Shown: piece by piece, positions 27,853-35,697 of the stretch
Position numbering within the stretch: the stretch's first letter is position 1
Layout: every line of letters starts with the position of its first letter
Made by a program: the position numbers and the translations under genes
Notes under the pieces: generated by a model
The model's input: only the letters and a program-made list of their open reading frames with translations
What the model was told of the DNA's origin: nothing
The model's database searches: none
From: [Clostridium] innocuum
Lineage (GTDB): Bacteria; Bacillota_I; Bacilli_A; Erysipelotrichales; Erysipelotrichaceae
DNA length: 64,000 bases
Direction of reading: 5' to 3'
NCBI GenBank assembly: GCA_012317185.1
Contig: CP048838.1
Span: forward strand, 558,001-622,000

Positions 27853-27891
27853 CAGAAAGGCATATTGTGTAAAACAGTATGTCTTTTTTTA
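27853..27891 (+). terminator. Terminator after glgA
   Basis: Imperfect stem GGCATATTG / CAGTATGTC with a TAAAA loop and seven T after it. Confidence 0.6.
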
Positions 27892-28220
27892 GCTTGCGAG
27901 TGGTAGCGAACCTGTACAGCTTTTCGACATTAGGATAGAAAAATTTACATACTGTACAGTTCATGATTCAAATCACAGGGCATTCCGATATAGATAGTTA
28001 TCATTCCTGAAGGTGAATTCCTCTTTCTGATATGGTAAAACGGTTATACTATGCGCATATTCGATTTTGTAAGCAGGGGGCATATTCCGAATCTGATGAA
28101 AAGGCACTCTTTCGTAGCTGTTATGGATTTACAACATGTACCTGTGCTTGTATTATAATTTTTTTTAGGATATCATTTCTTTGAAAAATGGGTTAAAATG
28201 AAAGAAATGAGGTGGTTCAT
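27892..28220. other. Intergenic stretch before PTS locus 1
   Basis: No gene is seen. A TATTATAAT-like -10 lies near 28150, but its -35 is unclear. There is no -24/-12 sigma-54 promoter here, unlike 31542. Confidence 0.35.
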
Positions 28221-28724
28221 ATGAAAGCAAGAATTGAATTGACTAGAATTGACAACCGGCTTGTCCATGGACAGGTTGGTCTTACATGGGGAAGTACCTT
28301 AAATATTGACACGATTGTTGTTGTGGATAACCTGACTGCCGCCAGCAGCTTTGCACAGAAGCTGATGCAGAGTGTTGCCTCTGCCGCAAGCCGTCAGATC
28401 CGCTTTTATACAGTACATGACTTCATCCGCGCATACAATGACAACACAAGTCATCAAAAGCTGTTCGTTGTCGTACAGTCACCGCATGAGGCGCGTCTGC
28501 TGGTGGAAGCGGGAATTGAATTGAAGCGTGTCAATGTCGGCAATATGCATTATGAAAAGGGGAGAGTCGCATTTAACCGAAAGGTATATCTTACACAGCT
28601 GGATATTGAGGACATAAATTATATGATTTCACAGGGGACAGAGGTATTCTATCAGGATGTTCCCGGTTCGGCTGTTGAGAAATTCAGTGAGCTTGATTAC
28701 GAAACAATGAAGCGGAGAAGGTAA
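28221..28724 (+). CDS. PTS mannose/sorbose-family EIIB, regulator-linked
   Basis: A 167-residue cytoplasmic EIIB of the mannose family. The phosphorylated His is His16 in TRIDNRLVHGQVGLTWGS; the family pattern RVNVGNMHYEKGRV is also present. It lies 56 bases before the LevR-type regulator, apart from the EIIC/EIID genes, which have their own EIIB at 31588. It may supply phosphate to the transporter, or report flux to the regulator. Ribosome binding site GAGGTGG before ATG 28221. Confidence 0.9.
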   Translation: MKARIELTRIDNRLVHGQVGLTWGSTLNIDTIVVVDNLTAASSFAQKLMQSVASAASRQIRFYTVHDFIRAYNDNTSHQKLFVVVQSPHEARLLVEAGIELKRVNVGNMHYEKGRVAFNRKVYLTQLDIEDINYMISQGTEVFYQDVPGSAVEKFSELDYETMKRRR

Positions 28725-28780
28725 ATGGTCTTCGCTTTTGTATACATGCATGTTGAGAATGGAAAGGCAGGAACAACGCA

Positions 28781-31513
28781 ATGAAGGAAATCGTATTTGA
28801 AGAATTGAAAAAACGCTGTGAGGAATATGCCATAGAGGAGCACACGCGATTTACAGCAGCCAGTATTGCCGATACACTGCATATCAGTCGCAATACGGTA
28901 TCCCAGTATTTGAATGAAAGGGTAAAGACAGGGGATGTAATCAAAATCAATTCCCGCCCGGTATACTTTTTTGTACGTGAGGCTGTGGAAAACAAACGGA
29001 GCGGTGTTGTGACCAAATGCACCTTTGATTCATTTGAACAGCTTGCGCAGGAGCTGGTGGGAGATGCACAGGATTTTGAACAGCTGATCGGCTGTAACAA
29101 TTCTCTATCCAGTGTGGTGGAGCATTGCAAGGCGGCAGTATCCTATCCCGGAGGCCTGCCGATTCTGATCAACGGTCCGACCGGTACGGGGAAAAGCATG
29201 ATTGCCTCCATGATGTATGAATATGCGGTGAATCAGAATATTATCGGAAAGAACAAGAAATTTGTGGCGGTAAACTGCTCGGAGTATGCAAATAATCCGG
29301 AGCTGCTGACAACCAATCTGTTCGGAAATGTAAAGGGAGCCTATACCGGAGCGGATGAGGATAACCCCGGGCTGATTTCACTGGCAGACGGCGGATTGCT
29401 GTTTCTGGATGAGGTGCACTGTTTGAAGGCGGAGTGTCAGGAAAAGCTGTTTTTCTTTATGGACAAGGGCATGTATCACAAGGTCGGTGATAATGAAAAC
29501 TGGTATTATTCCAAATGCCGACTGGTTTTCGCAACAACGGAGGACCCGCAGAATGTTCTGTTAAAGACCCTGCTGCGAAGAATTCCGATAACGATTACTG
29601 TTCCGGCATTGAAGGATCGTCCGCTGATTGAAAAGCGGGAGCTGATCTACACGATTTTCACAAAGGAGAGCAAGCGCCTTGGAAAAGAAATCCTCATCAG
29701 CAATCTCGCCTATCAGAGTCTGATGGATTTTGAGTTTATCGGCAATGTCGGGGCATTGAAAAATGCCATCAAGGCAGCCTGTGCAAATTCCTTCCTTGTT
29801 CATCAGGGAGAGCCGAAGCTGAAAATACAGGTGGCTGATTTGCCGGATTATATCTTTCCATCCCTGACCTCCGTGCAGCTGAAATCCTCCACCCATGGTA
29901 TGCAGGAGGCTATGATACCAATCGAGCGGCTCAAGGGCTCGCTGAATCAGGCGTCCCCGCTGCTGCATCTGTACAGTCAGCTGGTCACGCAGTATGAGGG
30001 ATATCAAACCTCGACAAATGCCTTTCCTGCGTATATGGAAAAAACCGGAATTCTCATACAAAGCTATATTGATTATGTCATGTTTCATAACCGCTATCAG
30101 AAAAATACGAGCGAGGCATACCTGTTGAAGCTGCTGGATAAAATCTATTCCATCGTCATGAATAAATACTCCATCAACATACCGAATAATGAAATCAAAA
30201 TCTATTCCCGCATCCTTGTTGAATATTCAAAATGTGCAACCGATGCCAATGTTTGGATCAGTGCGCATCAGAAAACGGTAAAAGCGCTGGTGGAGGAGGT
30301 TCAGGAGCGAATGCCGAGAATCTTCCATATAGCAGAGGAAATTGTGGAGAATGTGCGTCTGAATCTGGATTTGGAGCTGGATGAGCTGCTGCTGGTGATT
30401 ATCGCCATTGCATTTGCGGGCTATCAGAATGAAGAGGTCAGCTCCTGTGTCGGTGTTATTCTATGCCATGGCTACTCCACCGCAAGCAGTATTGCGGATA
30501 CAGCGAACCGTATGCTGGGGCAGTATGTGTTTGACGGTATCGACATGGAAATCAATATCACCATCGATAAGGTGGCGCAGCTGGCAGATGATTATCTGAA
30601 GCGCAAGGGAACCATACACGAACTGATTTTTCTGGTGGATATGGGAAGTCTGGAGGAAATCTATACAAGAATCAAGCCGATGTCCGATTATAATATTGCG
30701 CTGATCAACAATGTATCTACCGCTATGGCATTGGAGGTCGGCAACTACATCATGCAGGGAAAACGCGTGGAGGAAATTTTGCAGCTGGTGAAGGAGCACC
30801 ATCAGCTTTCCACACACTATCTGAAAAGCAGAAAAAAGAAATCTGCCATCCTTTCCATCTGTGCCACCGGCTTTGGGGCAGCGAAAAAAATCAGTGAGCT
30901 GCTGGAGGGCTCACTGCCACGCAAAATCGATCTGGAAATCATCCCCTATAATTATCAGCAGCTGGTTGAAAACGGGAACCGTGATTCCATCTTCAACCGG
31001 TATCAGGTGGAGCTGATTGTCGGAACGCTGGATCCCAAGGTGAGCGGCATTCCGTTTATGGCGATTGAAAGTGTTATGATGAACGATGAAATCGGCGTTC
31101 TGGAACAGCTGATGCAGCGGTATCTGGGAGCTGTTGATCTGGAAGCGTTCAATCAGAATATTACAAAGAATTTCACTCTGTCCAATATCGTAAATCATCT
31201 GACTATTCTGAACGGAGAAAAGATTATCGACGATGTGGAGGAAATTGTGGAAAATCTGGAGGAGGATTTGAACGAGGAGCTGGATGCCACCCGCAAGGTT
31301 GGTCTGTATGTACATATCAGCTGTCTGATCGAACGCCTGATCCTGAAACAGGGAATTGAGCATGTGGAGGGTATGGAAAAGGCAGTAGAAGGTAAAAAGG
31401 ATCGTGTTGACAAGGTCAAGGATGCCTTTAGTGGCGTGGAAATGAGATATAGTGTCGAACTTCCGGCGCCGGAAGCACTTTATGTATTGAATTACTTCAA
31501 AAACCCTAAATAA
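28781..31513 (+). CDS. levR: LevR-type sigma-54-dependent PTS regulator
   Basis: A 910-residue activator. N-terminal HTH (about 20-60: ASIADTLHISRNTVSQYLN), an AAA+ domain with Walker A NGPTGTGKS (132-139), sigma-54 loop GAYTGA (186-191) and Walker B GGLLFLDE. A PRD domain, an EIIA-like domain with LCHGYSTASSIADTANRMLG, an EIIB-like domain with ICATGFGAAKKI and a C-terminal PRD follow. Phosphorylation of PRD and EIIA/B histidines by PTS proteins tunes activity. Its target is probably the -24/-12 promoter 29 bases after its stop, driving EIIB-EIIC-EIID. Confidence 0.95.
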   Translation: MKEIVFEELKKRCEEYAIEEHTRFTAASIADTLHISRNTVSQYLNERVKTGDVIKINSRPVYFFVREAVENKRSGVVTKCTFDSFEQLAQELVGDAQDFEQLIGCNNSLSSVVEHCKAAVSYPGGLPILINGPTGTGKSMIASMMYEYAVNQNIIGKNKKFVAVNCSEYANNPELLTTNLFGNVKGAYTGADEDNPGLISLADGGLLFLDEVHCLKAECQEKLFFFMDKGMYHKVGDNENWYYSKCRLVFATTEDPQNVLLKTLLRRIPITITVPALKDRPLIEKRELIYTIFTKESKRLGKEILISNLAYQSLMDFEFIGNVGALKNAIKAACANSFLVHQGEPKLKIQVADLPDYIFPSLTSVQLKSSTHGMQEAMIPIERLKGSLNQASPLLHLYSQLVTQYEGYQTSTNAFPAYMEKTGILIQSYIDYVMFHNRYQKNTSEAYLLKLLDKIYSIVMNKYSINIPNNEIKIYSRILVEYSKCATDANVWISAHQKTVKALVEEVQERMPRIFHIAEEIVENVRLNLDLELDELLLVIIAIAFAGYQNEEVSSCVGVILCHGYSTASSIADTANRMLGQYVFDGIDMEINITIDKVAQLADDYLKRKGTIHELIFLVDMGSLEEIYTRIKPMSDYNIALINNVSTAMALEVGNYIMQGKRVEEILQLVKEHHQLSTHYLKSRKKKSAILSICATGFGAAKKISELLEGSLPRKIDLEIIPYNYQQLVENGNRDSIFNRYQVELIVGTLDPKVSGIPFMAIESVMMNDEIGVLEQLMQRYLGAVDLEAFNQNITKNFTLSNIVNHLTILNGEKIIDDVEEIVENLEEDLNEELDATRKVGLYVHISCLIERLILKQGIEHVEGMEKAVEGKKDRVDKVKDAFSGVEMRYSVELPAPEALYVLNYFKNPK

Positions 31514-31520
31514 ATCAAGC

Positions 31521-31553
31521 GAAACGTGCTGCGACAGAAAGTTGGCACGTTTC
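31521..31553 (+). promoter_or_regulatory. Inverted repeat overlapping the sigma-54 promoter
   Basis: GAAACGTGC (31521-31529) is mirrored by GCACGTTTC (31545-31553), so the right arm contains the -24 element. It could be a regulator site or a structure ending the levR transcript. Confidence 0.5.
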
Positions 31554-31558
31554 TTGCT
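31542..31558 (+). promoter_or_regulatory. Sigma-54 (-24/-12) promoter of PTS operon 1
   Basis: TTGGCACGTTTCTTGCT matches the consensus TGGCAC-N5-TTGCW at every position. It sits 30 bases before the EIIB start, right behind the gene of a GAYTGA-bearing activator. Confidence 0.92.
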
Positions 31559-31587
31559 GATTATAAAAGTGAATGGAGGTGGAATAT

Positions 31588-32055
31588 ATGCCGAATATTC
31601 TATTAACAAGAATTGACAACCGTCTGGTACATGGACAAGTTGGGGTCACATGGACAAAGACGCTGGGAGCCAATCTGATTGTTGTGGCAGACGACACTGC
31701 TGCAGAGGACAGAATCCAGCAGTCACTGATGAGTGTCACAGCAAAATCATCCGGTGTGGGAATCCGTTTCTTTACGATTGAAAAAACGGCTGCCATCATT
31801 GGCAGGGCAGCACCGGAACAGAAAATCTTTATCGTATGCCGTACGCCGAAGGATGTCCGCCGTCTGGTGGAGGCCGGTGTTGCTCTGAAGGAGGTAAATG
31901 TGGGAAACATGCATTTCTCCGAAGGGAAACGCGCTATGACGAAGAAGGTCTATGTCGATGATGAAGACATGGATGATTTGAAGTATCTGGTATCCAAGGG
32001 CATCAATGTGTATGCACAGGATGTACCGGGAGATCCGAAATTCGCTATTGAATAA
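31588..32055 (+). CDS. PTS mannose-family EIIB
   Basis: A 155-residue EIIB with active His15 in TRIDNRLVHGQVGVTW and the EVNVGNMHFSEGKRA pattern. It phosphorylates the sugar brought in by the EIIC-EIID pair encoded next. ATG 31588 follows GGAGGTGG; an in-frame ATG at 31573 overlaps that site. First gene behind the sigma-54 promoter. Confidence 0.93.
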   Translation: MPNILLTRIDNRLVHGQVGVTWTKTLGANLIVVADDTAAEDRIQQSLMSVTAKSSGVGIRFFTIEKTAAIIGRAAPEQKIFIVCRTPKDVRRLVEAGVALKEVNVGNMHFSEGKRAMTKKVYVDDEDMDDLKYLVSKGINVYAQDVPGDPKFAIE

Positions 32056-32083
32056 CAAAAACTGAAAAGGAGATGAAAGTAAT

Positions 32084-32887
32084 ATGGAGATTACACTTTT
32101 ACAGGGAATCCTACTGACCATTATGACGATTATCGTCGGTCTTGATTTCTTCCTCGAAGCGTTCTTTATCTTCCGTCCGCTGATCGTATCGACACTGACG
32201 GGACTGATTTTGGGTGATATTACCTTGGGGCTGAAGGTTGGTGCATTGATTGAGCTTGCATTCGCAGGGCTGACACCGGCAGGTGGTACGCAGCCGCCAA
32301 ACCCTGTATTCGCAGGTCTGATGGGGACAGTACTGGCGTATACAACCGGCTGTGATCCGAAAGCTGCACTGGGTCTTTGTCTGCCATTCTCTTTCCTGGG
32401 ACAGTATGTCATTCTGTTCTATTATTCCGCTTTCTCATTCTTTATGGGAAAAGCCGACAAGTGTGCTGCAGAGGCTGATGTAAAGGGAATCCGCCGCATC
32501 AACTTCACAACCATGACCATTATCTCACTGACCTATGGAGCACTGGCATTCCTGTGTACCTATGTTGCACAGCAGCCGATGGCTGACTTTGTAAACGCAC
32601 TGCCTGCCGTTATCACACACGGACTTGAGGTTGCCGGCGGTATTCTTCCGGCAGTCGGATTCGCTATGCTTCTGCGCGTTATGATGAAGGTAAAATACAC
32701 ACCTTACTTTATTGCAGGCTTTTTGATGGCATGCTTCTGTGAAATGCCGAACCTGCTGCCGGTAGCGCTGCTTGGTACCGTATTTGCACTGATTGACTTC
32801 TTCGGTGTGAAGCAGAGAAAAGACGAAATCGAAGAAGCTGTGAAAAACGCAGGGATAACTGGAGGTGACACGAATGTCGGCATCTAA
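32084..32887 (+). CDS. PTS mannose-family EIIC
   Basis: A 267-residue membrane protein with about 7-8 helices and the EIIC signature LKVGALIELAFAGLTPAGG, then PPNPVFAGLMGTVLAY. It forms the channel with EIID. Substrate unknown; the AgaI-like gene further on hints at an amino sugar. The 3' end overlaps EIID by 14 bases. Confidence 0.93.
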   Translation: MEITLLQGILLTIMTIIVGLDFFLEAFFIFRPLIVSTLTGLILGDITLGLKVGALIELAFAGLTPAGGTQPPNPVFAGLMGTVLAYTTGCDPKAALGLCLPFSFLGQYVILFYYSAFSFFMGKADKCAAEADVKGIRRINFTTMTIISLTYGALAFLCTYVAQQPMADFVNALPAVITHGLEVAGGILPAVGFAMLLRVMMKVKYTPYFIAGFLMACFCEMPNLLPVALLGTVFALIDFFGVKQRKDEIEEAVKNAGITGGDTNVGI

Positions 32888-33671
32888 GAAATTAACAAAA
32901 CATGATATTACAATGCTTGGTATACGTTCTTCCTTCCTGCAGGCATCCTTCAACTATGAACGTATGCAGGCCTGTGGCTTTACATGGGCAATGCTGCCTG
33001 CTCTGGAAAAGGTATACGGAGATGACAAGGAAAAGCTGTCTGCCGCAATGACAGATAATCTGGAATTTATCAATACACATCCAAACCTAGTCGGCTTTCT
33101 GATGGGCTTGATGATGTCCTTGGAGGAAGGTGGAGGAACCCGTGATGCAATCAAGGGTCTGAAGCTGGCCCTGTTTGGACCGATTGCCGGTATCGGTGAT
33201 GCAATCTTCTGGTTCACCATTCTGCCGATTGTCGCAGGTATCTCCTGTTCCTTTGCATCACAGGGATCCGTTCTGGGACCGATTATTTTCTTTGCGACCT
33301 ATGTGGTTATCTGGATTCTGCGTATTGTCTGGACCCGTCTTGGCTACACCCTTGGAACACGTTCCATTGATATCATCACAGAGAACTCTGATATGATTGC
33401 CAATTCCGCAACAATTCTGGGTATCACGGTAATCGGTGCGCTGATTGCTTCCTATGTTACGATTAACCTGCTGCCTGTCATTAAGGTAGACGGTGGTATC
33501 GAGGTTGCGGTACAGGCTGAGTTCTTCGATCGAATCTTCCCGAACTTTTTGCCAATGTGTGTTACCCTGCTGCTGTTCTGGCTGCTGAAAAAGAAACAGG
33601 CGAATCCAATCGTTCTGATTGTATCCATTATCGTGCTTTCCATTCTGGGCGCATGGATCGGACTTGTTTAA
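32874..33671 (+). CDS. PTS mannose-family EIID
   Basis: A 265-residue EIID. It starts with the usual ITMLGIRSSFLQASFNYERMQ segment, then has LPALEKVYG, GLMMSLEEGGGT and the LFGPIAGIGDAIFWFTILPI membrane block. The start at 32874 follows GGAGGTGA. No EIIA gene is in this operon, so EIIA must come from elsewhere, for example the copy at 38454 or a general EIIA-Man. Confidence 0.93.
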   Translation: MSASKKLTKHDITMLGIRSSFLQASFNYERMQACGFTWAMLPALEKVYGDDKEKLSAAMTDNLEFINTHPNLVGFLMGLMMSLEEGGGTRDAIKGLKLALFGPIAGIGDAIFWFTILPIVAGISCSFASQGSVLGPIIFFATYVVIWILRIVWTRLGYTLGTRSIDIITENSDMIANSATILGITVIGALIASYVTINLLPVIKVDGGIEVAVQAEFFDRIFPNFLPMCVTLLLFWLLKKKQANPIVLIVSIIVLSILGAWIGLV

Positions 33672-33685
33672 AATATGATAAAATA

Positions 33686-33722
33686 AAGCTATCCACATAA
33701 GAATTTCGGATAGCTTTTTTCA
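33686..33722 (+). terminator. Terminator between EIID and the AgaI-like gene
   Basis: AGCTATCC / GGATAGCT stem with a loop of about 13 bases and six or more T. It separates the sigma-54 PTS operon from the deaminase gene. Confidence 0.88.
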
Positions 33723-33737
33723 AAATAGGAGGTAATT

Positions 33738-34442
33738 ATGAAACTGATACATACAGAGAATTATGAAGCAATGTCAAAAGAGGCTGCGGATTTGCTGCTG
33801 GATACACTGCGTAAGAAGCCGGATGCAGTTATCTGCCTTGCGACCGGAAGCTCTCCGGCGCGGATGTATGAGCTGGTATGTGAAGCAGTGAACAGGGAAC
33901 GAATCGACCTGTCCGAAATCACATTCGTGAAGCTGGATGAATGGTATGGAGTAGAGCCGCAGGCAGCCTGTACGTGTACCACCTTTATCAGGGAGCATCT
34001 GCTGGATCAGCTGTATATGCAGCCAAAGGCGGTCGTTGAATTTGTGTCCGATGCGGCAGATATCAGGCAGGAGCTGGATAGGATGGATGTGTTTTTATCA
34101 GAGCATCCTATTGATGTCATGATTCTCGGACTGGGAATGAATGGACATCTCGGATTGAATGAGCCTGCGGATTTCCTTACACTGAACGCACATTATGCAG
34201 AGCTGGATGAGAAAACAAAAACACACGATATGGTAAAGGGCTATGAGCCAAAGGGAGGTTTGACGATAGGACTGCAGGGAATCTTTACATCAGGGCAGAT
34301 TATTATGCTGGTTTGCGGGGATCGAAAGGAAGCAGCCTATCAGGCATTTATGAGTCAGAGAATAGCAACCTCTACTCCGGCATCTCTATTATGGCTGCAT
34401 CCGAACTGCGTTACGCTGGTGGATGATACCATACAGAAATAA
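33738..34442 (+). CDS. agaI: Amino-sugar-phosphate isomerase/deaminase, AgaI-like
   Basis: A 234-residue NagB/AgaI-fold enzyme. Recognised parts are KPDAVICLATGSSPARMYE (phosphate loop), ITFVKLDEWYG (general base Asp region) and LGLGMNGHLGLNEPAD (active site). The KLDEW form and the short length resemble galactosamine-6-phosphate deaminase AgaI more than NagB, which has a MDEY form. It would convert an amino-sugar phosphate to a keto-sugar phosphate plus ammonia. It follows a terminator, so it depends on readthrough or an unseen promoter. Ribosome site AGGAGG. Confidence 0.8.
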   Translation: MKLIHTENYEAMSKEAADLLLDTLRKKPDAVICLATGSSPARMYELVCEAVNRERIDLSEITFVKLDEWYGVEPQAACTCTTFIREHLLDQLYMQPKAVVEFVSDAADIRQELDRMDVFLSEHPIDVMILGLGMNGHLGLNEPADFLTLNAHYAELDEKTKTHDMVKGYEPKGGLTIGLQGIFTSGQIIMLVCGDRKEAAYQAFMSQRIATSTPASLLWLHPNCVTLVDDTIQK

Positions 34443-34449
34443 CTTTTTA

Positions 34450-34495
34450 TGTTGTTATTGTGATAAAATTATGATAAAATTATGATAACAAAATA
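34450..34495 (+). promoter_or_regulatory. Promoter/operator region of the toxin-antitoxin pair
   Basis: TGATAAAATTA is repeated directly and flanked by TTGTTAT and ATGATAACAA, giving an outer inverted repeat. Such sites are typical for autorepression by Phd-type antitoxins. Confidence 0.55.
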
Positions 34496-34512
34496 GAGAG
34501 GAGTAGATTGAT

Positions 34513-34782
34513 ATGATACAAATTCGTCCTGTTTCTGATTTGAGAAATAAATTCTCTGAAATTGAAGAGATTGTAAATGGTGGGGAACCCGTTTACCTTA
34601 CAAAGAACGGCTATGGTACAATGGTGGTTATGAGTCTGGAACGGTATGCAAATCTTACAGATTTTGTAGAGACCAAGCTGGATGAGGCTGATCGTATTGC
34701 GGAAACAAGTGAGGAACGATATTCGCACGAACGAGTGTTTGGCGATGTCAGAAAAGCTGTTGATGGAAATGAAGACCTATAA
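34513..34782 (+). CDS. Phd/YefM-family antitoxin
   Basis: An 89-residue antitoxin beginning IRPVSDLRNKFSEIEEIV, with the family turn PVYLTKNGYGTMVVMSLERY. The N-terminus binds DNA; the disordered C-terminus should wrap the toxin. Its end overlaps the toxin gene. It probably represses its own operon through the repeats just upstream. Confidence 0.9.
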   Translation: MIQIRPVSDLRNKFSEIEEIVNGGEPVYLTKNGYGTMVVMSLERYANLTDFVETKLDEADRIAETSEERYSHERVFGDVRKAVDGNEDL

Positions 34783-35077
34783 GCTGCGTTATCTTCCGCT
34801 TTTTGAAGAGGATGTAAAGAATGTGGCAGCATACATTTCCCATGTATTGCAGAACCCGGATGCGGCACACAATTTAATTGATGATGTGGAAACGGCCATT
34901 TTGAACATGCTATATCATCCTGCAATTTATGAAAAAGTCTTTTCACAGTGTGAACGAGTGAACCCATATTATCGAATATACGTGAAAAACTATACCATTT
35001 ATTATGTTATATTGGATGATATTGTGGAAATTAGGCGTTTTCTATATAATGGAAGAGATATGAATCGTTTGATCTGA
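34763..35077 (+). CDS. RelE/ParE-family toxin
   Basis: A 104-residue basic toxin of the RelE/ParE fold with KLRYLPLFEEDVKNVAAYI at the start and PYYRIYVKNYTIYYVILDD, then VEIRRFLYNGRDMNRLI at the end. RelE members cut mRNA on ribosomes and ParE members poison gyrase; I cannot tell which from sequence. Start codons at 34745, 34763 and 34769 are possible, all overlapping the antitoxin gene. Confidence 0.88.
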   Translation: MEMKTYKLRYLPLFEEDVKNVAAYISHVLQNPDAAHNLIDDVETAILNMLYHPAIYEKVFSQCERVNPYYRIYVKNYTIYYVILDDIVEIRRFLYNGRDMNRLI

Positions 35078-35298
35078 CGTTATGATATCACATATTTTAT
35101 GAAAGAAACCAGCAAGTACAGGTATTATATTCTGCACATGCTGTTTATCATTTTTTGAAGAGCGCTTCTATTATAGACTTTGAAGATATAGCTATATCAG
35201 AGACATTTTGTATCTCTATTGGTGTATCTTTGAAGATAGGCGAAAATGAGATAAAAATTACACATGGAATAGAAAAGCGTCCTGAAAAGTTCGGGACG

Positions 35299-35516
35299 TT
35301 ACATATCACCACAAAGAGTACGACATTGGAAAATTTCAATACGCCCTTCAACAATGCGATAGACGAGACGGTTAGTCTCATCAATACGACGGCTCCAATA
35401 GCTTTGAAAATCACCCTTTAGCTGTTCAGGTCTTCCAAAACCGGTATGCTTGTTGCGGTCTATATCCTGCAATAATAGTTTGTTGCGCTTTAAGTTTTTT
35501 TATTATCATTGCCTTT
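35299..35516 (-). pseudogene. Decayed YoeB-type toxin
   Basis: Minus-strand translation ends in a clear YoeB C-terminus: GRPEQLKGDFQSYWSRRID, then TNRLVYCIVEGRIEIFQC, stop at 35299. The KKTLKR-like segment upstream needs one base inserted to stay in frame (a missing T in AAAAACTTAAAG), stops lie right before it, and no start codon or YefM antitoxin remains. An open plus-strand frame over the same DNA looks like a chance product. Confidence 0.75.
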
Positions 35517-35539
35517 CGAAAAGGAGGCAGCCTTATGTT

Positions 35540-35697
35540 CCTGCATTCCATCCCATCACATACGTCCTTAGGATAAAGCAGCAGTGAGCTGCAACCCCTA
35601 CATCGTGCTTCTTCCCGCTGCTTTTAGGTTCACCTTTCGTTTGACCTTGTTTGCTTTCATGATGGAACGCTAGAAAGTAAGCGAACACATCCTACAT
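35540..35697 (-). other. Open 50-codon frame, possibly part of a dispersed element
   Basis: A GTG-started frame encodes a Gly/Lys/Gln-rich stretch (HHESKQGQTKGEPKSSGKKH) and a hydrophobic tail. It has no clear ribosome site and sits beside the YoeB remnant. I do not recognise it; it could be a piece of a repeated element. Confidence 0.2.

Noticed and set aside
31086..31609. Minus-strand frames opposite levR
   Set aside because: Shadows of the levR coding frame without ribosome sites.
35155..35421. Plus-strand 88-codon frame
   Set aside because: The minus strand of the same DNA reads as a YoeB C-terminus, which is far more specific.
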